From assembly GCA_030765065.1 (NCBI GenBank), contig CM060978.1:58246421-58310420 (forward strand): a stretch of 64,000 nt of DNA, written 5' to 3'. Positions 1 through 11,778 of this stretch are shown here, one piece after another. The notes under the pieces are model-generated. The model was given only the letters and a program-made list of their open reading frames with translations, searched no databases and was not told the origin of the DNA. The position numbers and the translations under genes are program-made. The DNA comes from Deroplatys truncata. Lineage: Eukaryota; Arthropoda; Insecta; Mantodea; Mantidae. Position 1 is the stretch's first letter; the number at the start of each line of letters is the position of its first letter.

Positions 1-333
1 GTTATTTAATCGTGTGAAGGATTAATAAAAGGAGTGAAGTAAAAATTAGATCTGCGTAAGCCTACATTCTTTAGCTGCATCACTCCCTGTTAAGAGATAC
101 ATGTTTCTATAAATTAATACTGACGCAGCCGAGGCAAACATAAATAATATTTAAAGAAACATAAAAATACAAATTTGATTTCTAAACGTTGGGGCGAAGG
201 CCACCGGAAACTTTGTACTATATGTGGGGCACTTACTTCATCAAGTTAGGCTCCCCAACAGTTGAACTACAATACAACTCCTCCTATAATACAGACTTCT
301 TCAAATTGGCACCTAACATAAAGATATTACTCA
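1..333 (-). mobile_element. Solo LTR, family LTR-B, cut by window edge
   Basis: Reverse-oriented LTR-B. The family's GC-rich block (GCCTCGGCTGCGTCAGTA in forward sense) is at about 117-136 and the 'CTCCCCAACAGTTGAA' block at about 250-266. The LTR 5' terminus, read on the minus strand as TGAGTAATA, is at 333. The other end lies outside the window, so the target duplication cannot be tested. Confidence 0.8.
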
Positions 334-779
334 TTTAAAGTATAGATAATTAGATAAACTCTGAACACATTAACAATTTAACTCAAATGACCAGGTCAAA
401 ACGAAATCAATGATACAAAGTTAGCAACGTAAATCACGTGTATGGCTGTGCTTAACTACATTTTAATGCCAAAACAACTGCTTATCGAAAAACGGCAACG
501 GACAAACCAGGTTGAATAATCCAATAAGTAAGCTCTTCTAGTAATTGAACTATTCAGTCATCCAAGAAACTCACTGAAGGAAAGATGGGTCCACTCACGC
601 TGACAGATCTGAACTCCACGGGCCAGCTGAAGAACAACCGGACGGACACAGATACCAAAAACAACCGACACACCATATGCGGCAACTAGTAGAAACCATT
701 CGGAAACAACACCGACCAACGATCGAAATTATTTGGAACTCGTTAGCCGAAAGGGCCCAATAAGAAAAAATCTGAGATA
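334..779. other. Unassigned AT-rich spacer
   Basis: No coding region, RNA gene or recognised repeat was found here. It lies between the LTR and the first RepA copy. A modestly GC-richer stretch at about 590-700 has no recognisable match. Confidence 0.5.
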
Positions 780-1458
780 TGCTACACTCACATGACTTTC
801 TCTACTCTTGTACAAACTATTTTTACAAACGCTTATTCTCCATATGCTTCAAGGCGAATATGGTAGACTTTAAGCGATAGTCAAATATTTTAAGAGCTGG
901 TTGCTATGTAGAGTATTCCATTCTCTTTGCATAACCAGGACAAAAAAATTGAATAACGAATTTGAGAAAAAGTATAAGTATTGGAAAATTTAAGGGAATA
1001 ACAACCAATATCTCGACAATGGTTCACTCAAAAAAAGAATGTATATGATATAACTTGCGTATTTTAACGCGATCTACATTTTGTGTGTAGTAAAATTTTG
1101 TCTATCTCTTATGGTTTACCACTTATGCAAAAATCGTTCACAATAAACATACTTTTGGAGACATTCCCAGAAAATTCGAGATATACACTTTATTTGACAT
1201 AAAAGTATCTTAAATATATGACATTTTAATCATAATCTTTTGAGCCATTTTTGAGAAAATTAAAATTTTCGAAAAATTTTCCATGTAAAGGGTAATCTGG
1301 GATGGGGGGATTTTCTTTAAAACATTCGTGTCGCATCTCTGGAAGATACTGAACCTAAGTACCAAGTTTGGTGTTTATGCGATTGTTCGTTTCTGAGTTA
1401 TGCTGTTCACAGACACACACGGACATGTTTCCAAAAATGCTTTTTATGGAATTTCGGT
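780..1458 (-). repeat. RepA copy 1, truncated
   Basis: Starts with the RepA tail end (ACTCACATGACTTTCTCTAC) and runs to the CA microsatellite core near 1410-1430. It stops about 110 bp before the usual head end, where LINE-like sequence follows. A RepA-internal deletion near 855 removed part of the tail region. Confidence 0.8.
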
Positions 1459-1579
1459 AAATAAAAAGAAGAGAAGAAAGGAAATGATTAATAACCGAAA
1501 TGGATTTTTGGAGAAGAGCAAATAGAACTTTAGAATGGAAGGAATTAGAAATTAAGACGAAATTAAAGGAAAACAACTT

Positions 1580-1790
1580 GTATAACATGACCATGTGGTT
1601 GGGGAGAAACTACTAAAGATAATCTTCAGATGGAATCCTGCGGGCAAAAAGAAGATTGGCAAACCCAAGAAGTTATGGTTATATTGAGTCCAAGAATATA
1701 AGAAGAAGAAAAGCATTCCTAAGAAATTATGGGAGGATAGAGTAGCTTGGAGACTGAGAATACGGAGGATGCAGACATACGTAAAGAAAT
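1580..1790 (+). pseudogene. LINE reverse transcriptase C-terminal fragment
   Basis: A broken plus-strand frame reads WNPAGKKKIGKPKKLW..., then a stop, then SIPKKLWEDRVAWRLRI. This resembles the basic G-x-P-x-x-x-W ... DR-x-x-W-R tail common downstream of the reverse transcriptase domain in jockey/CR1-like non-LTR retrotransposons. Only the tail survives, wedged between two RepA copies. Recognition is by motif alone, so the clade is uncertain. Confidence 0.45.
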
Positions 1791-1940
1791 CTTATGTGTT
1801 GGATTCTCATGATTTTCTCTGCCCTCTACTGCTTATTAGTGAGTATACAAATTATACTTAGGGAAGTTTACTTTCCTATCTGTTTCATCTTCATCGAGAT
1901 TTACGTTTCCGGAAATAGCTGCGTTACACATATCGCTATA

Positions 1941-3209
1941 AAGGGTCCTAAATTTAGCATGTGATAGCTGCCATTGTTATTGAGTTACAGCAGTCATTTT
2001 TTCATGGAGTTACAGTTGTTATTGACAAATAGCCATGGAACGTTACAATATTCAGCAACGCGTAGAAATTGTGAAAATTTATTATCAAAATGGATCATCT
2101 ATTCGCAAAAACCTTCCGTGTATTGCGTGAAGTTTGCGGTGTGCATAATCGTCCCTGCGAAAGAACGATTCGGCCTTTGATCGATAAATTTGAAAGAAAT
2201 GGTTCTGTCAGCGATCAAAGAACGCCTGTGCGTAATCGACGTAAGCGCTCCAACGAAAACATAGGCGCTGTTCGTGAGAGTGTACGCGAGAACGGAAACA
2301 AATCAATTGCTTGTCGAGCGCAAGAATTGGGGTTTCGCGACCACAACTTGCCGAATTCTGCATCTGGACTTGAAGTTTCACGCTTACAAAACGGTTGTAA
2401 CTCAAGAACTAAGCCCAACGACCATAGGTTGCGCCGAGTATTCGCTGACTGGGCTATGGAGCAAAAGGAAGCTGACCCGGATTTTTGTCGTAAAATCATC
2501 TTCAGCGACGAAGCCCACTTTTGGATGGATGGTTGTGTTAACAAACAAAATTGCCGCTATTGGAGCAATCACAATCTTATGCAGATTCAAGAACGACCAC
2601 TTCATCCCCAAAAGGTTACTGTGTGGTGTGGATTTTGGTATGGTGGACTCATTGGTCCATATTTTTTCCAAGATTAAGATGGAGAAGCTCCAACTGTCAA
2701 TGGAGAAATATACCGGGCACTTATAAGGGACTATTTTTGGCCTAAAGTGGATGGTATGGATCTCAGAAACATCTGGTTCCAGCAAGATGGTGCCACATGT
2801 CATACTGCTCTCGAAAAAATCGATCTCTTAAAGGAAAAGTTCAGAGGTTTTATCATTTCCCGTTGTGGTGATGTTAACTGGCCCCCGAGGTCATGTGATT
2901 TAACGCTGATCGGTTACTCTTTGTGGGGTTATGTTAAATCTCGAGTTTATGTCAACAAGCCAGAAACAGCAAGTGATCTTATGAATAACATCACGCGTTT
3001 TATTCGAATTTACGTTCTTCTGTCATTGAAAATTGGGTCAACCGTATACGCGCAACCCAACGAAGTCGCGGCGGTCACTTAATTCATGTTCTCTTCCACA
3101 CGTAATGAAATTAATTATGTTCCAAAATAAAAACGATATAAACCTCTAGCATTTATAGAACGTGTTTTATTTAAGTTCAAGGATAGGACACTCTTGTTGA
3201 AAGGCCCTA
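1941..3209 (+). mobile_element. Tc1/mariner-superfamily element, D-41-D type, copy 1
   Basis: A complete 1.27 kb element flanked by TA (1939-1940 and 3210-3211). Terminal inverted repeats begin (A/T)AGGGTC; the right end reads AGGACACTCTTGTTGAAAGG. Copy 2 at 52.6 kb has matching ends. Removing the element rejoins an old RepA copy, which supports the boundaries. Confidence 0.85.
2035..3082 (+). pseudogene. Transposase, D-41-D type, decayed (copy 1)
   Basis: Starts at the ATG giving MERYNIQQRVEIVK, a helix-turn-helix N-terminus of the IS630/Tc1/mariner superfamily. A frameshift near 2106 moves to a second frame holding the rest of the DNA-binding region and the first catalytic motif FSDEAHFW (about 2497-2520). 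A TAA stop interrupts at about 2675 after IGPYFFQD. The second catalytic motif FQQDGATCHTA is near 2779. The third motif should be ...DLTPxDY; here the codon at 2912-2914 is glycine (LIGYSLWG), so the catalytic triad is broken. Spacing between the second Asp and this position is 41 residues, as in the DD41D group. A further frameshift spoils the last 40 residues. It encodes no active enzyme. Confidence 0.85.
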
Positions 3210-3777
3210 TAGATACAAAGGAATAGTACAAGTCAAATGCTTTAAAACTAGGCGCCATATGCTCGTCTTAAAATTTCATGCTCTTTCCATGTCAATGCCA
3301 GAAATAATTGAAAATCGACAGGATTTATAAAGAATGATAAAGACTGAAGAATTCAAACCATTAATAACGGATATCTCGGAAATGGCTGATGACGCAAAAA
3401 AGTCATTTGAAATGAATTGTGTTTTAAAGAGATCTACTTTGTTCTGTGCAGAGCGTCTTGGTTTATCGCTTAACCATCACCAGTTATACAAGATTATATT
3501 AATTTCCTTCAGACTCAAGAGGACTTCACAAGCTATACGCAGAAAATTCAAAATATATATTTTATTTGCCATGAATATCTTTAATATATGACGTTTTAAA
3601 CAAAATCATTAGCGCAAATTTTCAGAAAATCAAAACATTCCACAATTGTTCCATGTAAAGTGTAGTTTGGAGTGGGGGATCCTTTGGAAAATATTTGTTG
3701 CATCTTTCGAAGGTACTAAACTTAAATGCCAAGTTGTTTCTTTAATGAATTATGCTGTTGTCCTAAAAAATGTTTCT

Positions 3778-4482
3778 TTTACTTTCTCTACTACGTATAG
3801 TGGAAACATGTCCGAGTGTGTGTCTGTGTGCCTGTAAACAGCATAACTCAGAAACGAACAGTCGGATAAAAACCAAACTTGGTATTTAGGTTCAGTATCT
3901 TCCAGAGATGCGACACGAAGGTTTTCAAGAAAATCCCCCTACCCCAGATTACCTTTTACATGGAACATTATTCGAAAATTTTAATTTTCTCAAAAATGGC
4001 TAACGATTTTGATTAAAATATCATATTTTTAAGATATTTTTATGACAAATGAAATGTATATCTCAAATTTTCTGGGAATGTCTCCAAAAGTATTCTTCAT
4101 TGTGAACGACTTTTGCATAACTGGTAAACCATAAGAGATAGACAAAATTTTACTACACAAAAAATGTAGATCACGTTAAAATACACAATTTATGTCATAT
4201 ACATTTTTTGTTGAGTGAACCATTTTCGAGATATTGGTTGTTATTCCCTTAAATTTTCCAATACTTATTCCTTTTTCTCAAATTCGTTATTCATTTTTTT
4301 TGTCCTGGTAATGCAAATAGAATGGAATACTCCACATAGCAACCAGCTCTTAAAATATTTTACTATATTAGCAATAAGATTAACATCTCGATATCTCAAT
4401 TAACGTGAAGCATATGAGGAATAAGCGTTTGTAAAAATAGTTTGTACAAGAGTAGACAAAGTCATGTGAGTGTAACACTTCA
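3778..4482 (+). repeat. RepA copy 2, internal deletion
   Basis: Head end TTTTACTTTCTCTACTACG at 3778. About 100 bp is missing directly after CTACGTATAGT (joined to GGAAACATGTCCG). The remainder is collinear with the family to the GAGTGTAACAC tail. Confidence 0.85.
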
Positions 4483-4489
4483 GATTTTT

Positions 4490-4585
4490 TAGATTCAAGG
4501 TACCTCAAAAAATGTATTTAAACATGTATAGAATTTATGGTGGAATGCAATACCTTCTCTACCTACAAGTGGAGAAAGTAAAAAC
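4490..4585 (-). repeat. RepA head-end fragment
   Basis: Short reverse fragment ending GGAGAAAGTAAAAACC, preceded by GGTGGAATGCAATACC, the RepA head region. Confidence 0.6.
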
Positions 4586-5221
4586 CGTAGTGATGATGAA
4601 ATAATAGTAAACGACAGCCGATGAATGCATCCACAAGAGTGAGTCAGTTTTTGTAATGATATGAAGAGTCCCTTGCGGATTTAGTTCTACAATGGGACTC
4701 AGAATGTGGTCTGTAAACCCAAGAATCTGACCCAAAATTCTTCACCATTTTATTACCTCAACTAGAGGCAGAGAACTGGAAGATATAAACTCGGAAATTC
4801 CTGAGGCTTGTGGAGTCGCCGACCACACAGAATTAGACCTCTCGTCATAAGACAGTGCTGCTCTCTGTGGTGAGTAGTTTCTACAACTCCACAGAGTTTC
4901 AGAGAAACGCCTTTAAAGGCAACTATAGCACTGATGAAAGACTGCTTAATTTCATAGTACTTTTTTATAAATTTCTGTCCCACTAACGTATGACAGATAG
5001 TGGAAGTATTGCATTCAAATAATACAAACCCAATATTATAATTTTACTGCAAATGTATGTTTTGACGTCGCATGAATAAAAAAAACACATTATTAGAAGT
5101 GACACTTTGTATGTATACAAACTTTAAAACCTGTATTCCCACCAGTTAAAGCTCATTTCAACATCTTTAAAATCATGCATCACCCCATATGATCTACCCC
5201 ATTAAAGAACGTTAAACTTAA
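4586..5221. other. Unassigned spacer
   Basis: No supported gene. A 73-codon minus-strand frame at 4762-4983 has no recognisable motif and is probably chance. Confidence 0.5.
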
Positions 5222-6063
5222 AAATATATGTTATATCCACATGACTTTTTCTACTCTTGGACAAACTATTTTTACAAATGCTTATTCTTCTTATATTTAA
5301 TGTTAATCGAGATATCGAGAAGTTAATCTTGTTACTAATTTTCTTGTAAATGCAAGAGGAATTGGTAGGCTTTAAGCGACTGTCAAATATTTTAAGAGGT
5401 GGTTGCTATGTGGAGTATTCCATTCTCTTTAAATTACCAGGACAAAAAAATGAATAACAAATTCCAATTTGAGAAAAAGTATAAGTATTAGAAAATTTAA
5501 GGGAATAACAAGCATATATCTCTAAAATGGTTCACTCAACAACAACAAAAATGTATACGACATAAATTGCGTATTTTAACGCGATCTACGTTTTTTTGTT
5601 GTTGCGTAGTAATATTTTGTCTATATCTTATGGTATACCAGTTATGCAAAAGTCGGTCACAATGAAGAATACTTTTGGAGACATCCCCAGAAGATTCGAG
5701 ATATACATTTTATTTGTCATGAAAGTATCTTAAACATACTTTAATCACAATCGTTAGAACCATTTTTGAGAAAACTTTCGAAAAATATTCCATGTTAAGG
5801 GTAATCTGAGGTGGGGGCATTTTCTTGAAAACCTTCGTGTCGCATCCTTGGAAGACTCTGAACCTAAATACCAATTTTGGATTTTATCCGATGTTCGTTT
5901 CTGAGTTATGCTGTTAACAGACACACAGACGGACGTTTTCAAAATTACTTTTTTTGGATTCATGTGGCCTCAAAACATATATTTCCGGTGAAATCTCAGT
6001 ATCGAATTTTTGGGTGCAATGCAATACTTCCCCTACTTACTATACGTAGTAGAGAAAGTAAAA
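5222..6063 (-). repeat. RepA copy 3, near full length
   Basis: Runs from the tail end (CACATGACTTTTTCTACTC) to the head end (CTACTTACTATACGTAGTAG, then AGAAAGTAAAA). It is one of the best units for defining RepA length, about 840 bp. The ACAGACACACAGACGGACG microsatellite is very short here. Confidence 0.85.
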
Positions 6064-6079
6064 AATTAAACTAATAAAT

Positions 6080-6838
6080 AATTAGCCATATTACACATTT
6101 CGTTAGAATATTAAGAGAACAGCGATAGTCAAATGTTTAAGAAATAGGCGCTATATGCTGGAGTTAAAATTCCAGACTGGTTCCATACAATCGCGAGAAA
6201 CGACTGAAAATCGCCAGCACTTGAAAACATTGAGAAAGCATTGACAAAATGAAATAATTAATAACGGATATTTCAGACATGTCTTATGTCATAAAAAAGT
6301 TATTTGAAATAAATAGTGTTTTTAGAGTTTATATTTTTTGTGTGGTTTAACGTTTAACGTTTGCCGGATACACAAGATAACACAAAATTCCCTCAGGATG
6401 AAGAGGACTTCACAAGGTAATTCCAGAAAATGCAGGATATTAATTTATTTTGTAATGTATTCATTCATTCATTATCTGTTTATCCTCCTCTGATGTAGGA
6501 AGTACACCCCCCAGGACTTACAAGCGGATGCCTGGGGTCAGAGGCCCGTCGAGGAGCAGATACTCATGGATCAGACAGAGCATCCAGGATGGGATGAGTA
6601 GATGAAACGAAATGTTGGTGAAATGGATGAAAGGAAAGGTGATTATGGAGCAGTTGGTAGGATGAATGGCGGGGGAAACAGGAGAAACCGGAGAAAACCC
6701 GCCCAGACGCCGCATCGTCCACCACAAATCCCACATGCAGGTCCCTGGGATTGAACACGGGCCGCCTCGGCCACGTAGCCGACTTATTTGTAATGTAAAT
6801 ATATTTAATATACGATACTTTAATCAAAATCGTTAGCC
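6080..6838 (-). repeat. Old RepA copy split by a SINE
   Basis: Divergent RepA sequence at 6080-6457 and 6784-6838, separated by a SINE with a 12-13 bp target duplication. It ends where the next RepA copy begins. Confidence 0.65.
6458..6783 (-). mobile_element. SINE (type 2) with target duplication
   Basis: Reverse-oriented tRNA-headed SINE. The minus strand starts near 6783 with a pol III box B-like CGTGTTCAATCCCAGGG and ends in an (AATG)n tail, seen on the plus strand as ATTCATTCATTCATT. Flanks TTATTTTGTAATG (6445-6457) and TTATTTGTAATG (6784-6795) are a target duplication. A second member, lacking the head, lies at 16.7 kb. Any frames inside are incidental. Confidence 0.75.
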
Positions 6839-6840
6839 AG

Positions 6841-7472
6841 TTTTACTTTCTCTACTACGTATAGTAAGTAGGGTAAGTATTGTATTCCACCCAATAATTC
6901 GATACCGAGATTTCACTGAAAATACATGATTTGAGGCCTCCTGAATCCAAAAAGAAGCATTTTTGGGATCATGTCTGTAAGTGCGCCTGTGTGTTTGTGT
7001 ATGTGAACACCACAATTCAGAAACGAACAGTCGGAAAAACACCAAACTTGGTATTTAGGTTCAGTATCTTCCAGAGATGCGACAGGAAGGTTTTCAAGAA
7101 AATCCCGCTACAATAGATTACCCTTTACATGGAACATTTTTGAAAAATTTTAATTTTCTCAGAAATGGCTATAACGATTTTGATTAAAATATCATATATT
7201 TAAGATACTTTCATGACAAATGAAATGTATATCTTGAATTTTCTGGGAATGTCTCCAAAAGTATTCTTCATTGTGAACGACTTTTGCATAACTGGTAAAC
7301 CATAACAGATAGGCAAATATTTACTACACAGAAACGTAGATCGCTTAAAATACACAACTTATATCATATACATTTTTTTTATTGAGTGAACTATTTTCGA
7401 GATGTTGCTTGTTATTCCCTTAAATTTTCCAATACTTATACCTTTTCTCAAATGGGAATTCGTTATTCATTT
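6841..7472 (+). repeat. RepA copy 4, 3' truncated, first of a head-to-tail trio
   Basis: Begins TTTTACTTTCTCTACTACG and stops at TTCGTTATTCATTTTTC, about 190 bp short, where the next copy begins at its own head end. Confidence 0.8.
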
Positions 7473-8206
7473 TTCCTTTTCTACTACGTATAGTAATTAG
7501 TAGTATTGTATTCCACACAAAAATTTGATACCGAGATTTCACCGGATATACATGTTTTGACACCCCCTAAATCCAAAAGAAGCATTTTTGGTAACATGTT
7601 CGTGTTTGTGTCTGTGTGTGTCTGTCTGCGTGTCTGTATGTCTGTCTGTGTGTCTGTGTGTCTGTAAACAGCATAAATCAAAAACGAACATACGGATAAA
7701 CACATATATTTAAGATATTTTCATGACAAATGAAATGTATATCTCGAATTTTCTAGGAATGTCTTCGAAAGTGTTCTTCATTCTGAACGACTTTTGCATA
7801 ACTGGTACATCATAAGAGATATACAAAATTTTACTGCAAAAAAATTTAGATCGCATTAAAATACACAATTTATGTCATATGCATTTTTTGGGTTGGGTGA
7901 ACCAATTTCGAGATATAGCTTGTTATTCCCTTAAATTTTCCAATACTTATACTTGTTCTCAAATTCGATATTCATTTTTTTGTCCTGCTAATGCAAAAAG
8001 AATGAAATACTCCATATAGCAACCATCTCTTAAAATATTTCACTATCGCTTAAAGGCTAGCAATTCCCCTTGCATCTATAAGAAAATTAGCAATAAGATT
8101 AACATCTCGATATCTCGATTAACATGAAGCATATTGAGAATAAGCCTTTGTAAAAATAGTTTGTATAAGAGTAGACAAAGTCATGTGAGTTTAACACATT
8201 AGATTT
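7473..8206 (+). repeat. RepA copy 5, internal deletion, second of the trio
   Basis: Head end at 7473. Roughly 200 bp is lost at 7702 (GGATAAACAC joined to ATATATTTAAG). The tail GTTTAACACATTAGATTTTT runs straight into the next head. Confidence 0.8.
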
Positions 8207-8350
8207 TTACTTTCTCTACTACGTATACTATGTAGGGGTGGTATTGTATTCCACTCAAAAATTCGATACAGAGATTTCACCGGAAATACAAGTTTTGAGA
8301 CCCATGAATAAAAAAAACATTTTTGGAAACATGTCCGTGTATGTGTCGTA

Positions 8351-8414
<64 letters not shown>

Positions 8415-9053
8415 TGTGAACAGCATAACTCAGAAACGATCAGTCGGATAAACACCAAACTTGGTATTTAGGTTCAGTATCTTTCAGAGATGCAACACTA
8501 ACGTTTTCAAGCAAATCCCCCCACCGCAGATTACCCTGTACATGGAACATTTTTCGAAAATTTTAATTTTCTCAAAAATGGCTCTAATGGTTTTGATTAA
8601 AATATCATATGTTTAAGATATTTTCATGACAAATGAAATGTATAGCTCAAACATTCTGGGAATGTCTCCAAACGTATTCTTCATTGTGAACGACTTTTGC
8701 ATAACTGGTAAACCATAAAAGATAGACAAAAATTTACTACACAAAAATGTAGATCGCCTTAAAATACACAATTTATGTCATATACATTTTTTGTTGGGTG
8801 AACCATTTCCGAGATATTTGCTTGTTATTCCCTTAAATTTTCCAATACTTATAGTTTTTCTCAAATTCCTTATTCATTTTTTTGTCCTGGTAATGCAATG
8901 AGAATGGAGTACTCCACATAGCAACCACCTCTTAAAATATTTGACTATCGCTTAAAGCCTAGCAATTCCCCTTGCATCTACAAGAAAATTAGCAATAAGA
9001 TTAACATCTCGATATCTCGATTAACATGAAGCATATGGAGAATAAGCGTTTGC
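8207..9053 (+). repeat. RepA copy 6 with expanded TG run, third of the trio
   Basis: Near full-length unit. The internal microsatellite is expanded to about 29 TG repeats. The tail is cut at AAGCGTTTG by a mariner relic. Confidence 0.85.
8355..8412. repeat. (TG)n microsatellite inside RepA
   Basis: Almost pure TG run of about 58 bases at the position where other RepA copies carry only a few TG/CA units, so the expansion arose after RepA spread. Confidence 0.95.
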
Positions 9054-9148
9054 ATGGTTCACAAGTGCACAGAATTTTGATGTGGCCGTTCGAGCACAAG
9101 AGATGCCGTGCGCACAGGACGGCCGGTTGAGGTCACAACAGAAGAAAT

Positions 9149-10010
9149 TGTCGCGGTTACTTCGTGTTATCTTATTTGCTGAGCGCCTGTTATTGTTTTT
9201 GCTATTTTGAATTGGGGTTCTTTGTCTTCCGGCTAGCTATTATTATTCAGTCGAGCAAATCTCTTAAACAGGGTGTGTAAACGGAAAGGAGTTGTTACTA
9301 AAATATAACACTGATAAAAGAATTTGTTTTTACACTTTTATTGCCATCACACTTTATTCATTTCACATAATTACTCTTTATACACACCCGACTGAAACTG
9401 TTGTATTTTCGAATGTAAGTATTATCACTTATTTGCCGCACATTATAAATTCGCGTATTTCACATCTTTTAACTAACTTTACGACGCGAGAGATTCTGTA
9501 GAACTGCGCGACGTTTGCCTTGTGAATGATTCTGTAGAACTGCGCGACGTTTGCCTTGTGAATTATTCTGTAGAACTGCGCGACGTATAACCCGCGAATG
9601 ATTCTGTTGGACTGAGTGTTACCCGTCTTTGGCTTTAGCTTTTTATACTCCGTCACCCCGATATGCCTAAACGTTATAACAGATCTGCTATTGGTGAATA
9701 AAACGCGCCAACATTAGCGTCTATTTTTATATCCAATCAAAATTACGAACACATATGCTCTAGGGAAGATATTTCTAAAGAAAGGCACGCTACTCTGACG
9801 TCATTTGTTTGTCTCTTCTAATTAATAAACAACTCACCCCCTCGCTACATTGTTACCCGCTCCTATAGTCAGTTTCAGTGAGCACGTGTAAACTATTTGC
9901 TAACAATGCTTATAATTAACAAACAACCCAAATCATTGTCATACAATAATGCAAATTTACACTACAATCACTCTGGCATTTACAGTGTTGTGATATAAAA
10001 TACTGCCACA
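9149..10010 (+). mobile_element. Solo LTR, family LTR-C, copy 1
   Basis: Starts TGTCGCGGTTAC and ends TACTGCCACA, flanked by AAAT (9145-9148 and 10011-10014). Length is 862 bp. It shares GTGTAAACGGAAAGGA, CACCCCCTCGCT and other blocks with the copy at 51.3 kb, and its 3' terminus resembles LTR-B. A minisatellite lies inside. No internal retroelement region is adjacent, so it is a solo LTR. Confidence 0.85.
9492..9640. repeat. 36-bp minisatellite within LTR-C
   Basis: About four units starting GATTCTGTAGAACTGCGCG at 9492, 9528, 9564 and 9600, the last degenerate. The minus-strand frame over it gives a repeating 12-residue peptide, an artefact of the 36-bp period. Confidence 0.9.
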
Positions 10011-10793
10011 AAATAGTGAACAAAGTTCACGATATTGTGTTGGAAGACAGCCGAGTGAAAATCCGTGAGATAGCCAAAACCGTAAACATCTCGAGTGAAC
10101 GGGTGTATAACATTCTGTACGAATTTTTGTTTATCAGAAAGCCGTAAGCAAGATGGCTGACGCAAATCCTCACAGTTGAGAGCAAGCGAAATCGTGTGAC
10201 CATTTCAGAGTGATGTTCAAACCTGTTTCAGTACAACCTAAATGAGTTTTTGCGGTGTTATATCACGGTTGATGAAACTTGGATCCATTACTATCAACCT
10301 GAAACCAAATAACAATAAAAGTAATGGATTTCCTTCGGCGAACCTGCTCCAAAGAAAGCGAAAACCATTCCGTCGGCAGAAAATAACCTGGCAGGTCTTT
10401 TGGGATTCACAAGGGATGATAGATATATTATGCCGCAATGCTAGATCAGTTTCGCAAGGAATTGTTAAAGAAACGACCCCATTTGGTTCTCTTTCACCAG
10501 GATAATGCACCGGCACACAAATCAGCCATTGCCATCGCAAAATTTGTGGAATTTGGCTACAAACTGCTACCTCACCCACCATATTCTCCAGATTTGGCTC
10601 CGAGGAACTTCTTCCTTTCGCAAACCTGAAAAATTGGCTCGTTCGAAAGATATTCAGTCCAGTGAACACATCATGGCAGAAACAACCTCATATTTTTCAG
10701 ACTTCAAGAAAATCATATTTTTGGAAGGGTTAAAAAATTGTGGAAATGTTGGACAAAGTGTATTGAATTGAAAGGAGACAATTCTGGGAAATA

Positions 10794-11690
10794 GAATTTA
10801 TTTTTGGAAGAACTTTGTCACTGACTTATCAATGCGCCCTCGTAATCTATATCCCATAAAAATGTTTATAGCGTTAAACATTTTAAATACATTCTTTGTT
10901 ATTGGTTTAAATTTTCAAACCAGTTCCGTTTATTACACTTTTCACCCTATAGCATATAAATGTTTGGTGGTAATGCAATTCATTTTGAGAAGATGTTTCT
11001 CAAAATTACAGTTTTTAGTTGGTAAACATCCATTCGCTTCTAGTGCCTGTCTTTGTAGTTTATTACTTTACTACATTTGCGTGGCTCGTATTTGCTGTCC
11101 CATTTTACTGGGCCATTTGTACCTCTCACTGCATATTTACATTAGCGTCCATCACATTTATATCGCTGCTCGAAGATGTCCAGAGCACTTTGCGATGTCG
11201 TGTTTTAATTATGCACAGCGGGGCTGCAGCTGTATGACGTCATACACAGTATGGAATTAACAGTCTCACCGGCTGCATCTTGAAACAGATTCTGTCTGGG
11301 ACATAAAGTGAATCTGAAGTGAGCATCTGTCCAGGAATTTGTGTCACGTCGCGTCTGCTACTGACGGTACAAAAGGCATAGAATATCAAACAAATTAGTT
11401 TTCTACCGTCACCTCTTTTTTTATCCTAGCTAAGTTTTTGTAATTTCGCATTTAATGCATTTTACGGAGCCGTTCAGGAATTCTCAAACCAGAGCTTTAC
11501 GCACTCAAATTTACATTGTTTAAAAACATTAATTAGAAAAGTTGTTAATGACAATTTTAACGAGATTTCCTACGCGACGGATTTTGTTGATTGTTTAGTT
11601 TGTCATGCAAGCAAATAAACAACCGGAATATGCTTTTTTGTTCCATTAGATGAATACTGTTCCCTGGAGTTTAACTATATACGGTTTTAG
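10794..11690 (+). other. Unassigned spacer with a 142-codon open frame
   Basis: A plus-strand frame runs from 10832 to 11260 and encodes a hydrophobic, cysteine-containing sequence starting MRPRNLYPIKMFIALNIL. It matches nothing I recognise, and a second frame overlaps it (11019-11237). No splice or promoter context stands out. It may be chance in AT-rich DNA, though its length is notable. The rest (11261-11690) shows no feature. Confidence 0.3.
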
Positions 11691-11770
11691 GAAGTATTAG
11701 ATTTCCACAAAAAAATTCCATATTGGTATTTTACCGCAAATAAATGTTTTGAGATCCCAAAAGTTAAACA
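11691..11770 (+). repeat. Old RepA head-region fragment
   Basis: Contains AAAAATTCCATATTGG and AATGTTTTGAGATCCC, degenerate versions of the RepA head region. Confidence 0.5.
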
Positions 11771-11778
11771 ATCTGATT

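Larger units (their letters stand above)
1795..3770 (-). repeat. Old RepA copy split by a D-41-D transposon
   Basis: Two pieces (1795-1940 and 3210-3770) form one divergent RepA copy. The join across the transposon, ...CGCTATA / GATACAAAGGA..., matches uninterrupted old copies near 28715 and 40735. This old subfamily has extra sequence between the tail and the 'GGTTTACC' region compared with younger copies. Confidence 0.7.
9054..10793 (+). pseudogene. Mariner transposase relic (D34D), split by LTR-C
   Basis: Host pieces are 9054-9148 and 10015-10793. Before the LTR the frame reads RTGRPVEVTTEEI; after it, VNKVHDIVLEDSRVKIREIA, so the LTR cut one codon and the frame resumes after the 4-bp duplication. 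The sequence shows the helix-turn-helix (SSERVYNILYE), the first catalytic region VDETWIHYY near 10261, HQDNAPAH near 10495, and PYSPDLAPRNFF. In this family the last motif ends with Asp; here the codon at 10606-10608 is Asn, 35 positions after the HQDN aspartate, so the triad is broken. The end reads KCIELKGDNSGK then stop. The N-terminal 60 or so residues are missing and several frameshifts occur. Confidence 0.8.

Noticed and set aside
8238..8471. Open frames with VCVCV / HTHTHT repeats in many places
   Set aside because: They are translations of the TG/CA microsatellite inside RepA copies, appear in both strands and carry no protein signal.
9492..9640. CRISPR-like array
   Set aside because: Units are contiguous 36-bp tandem repeats without unique spacers, inside an LTR of a eukaryotic genome.
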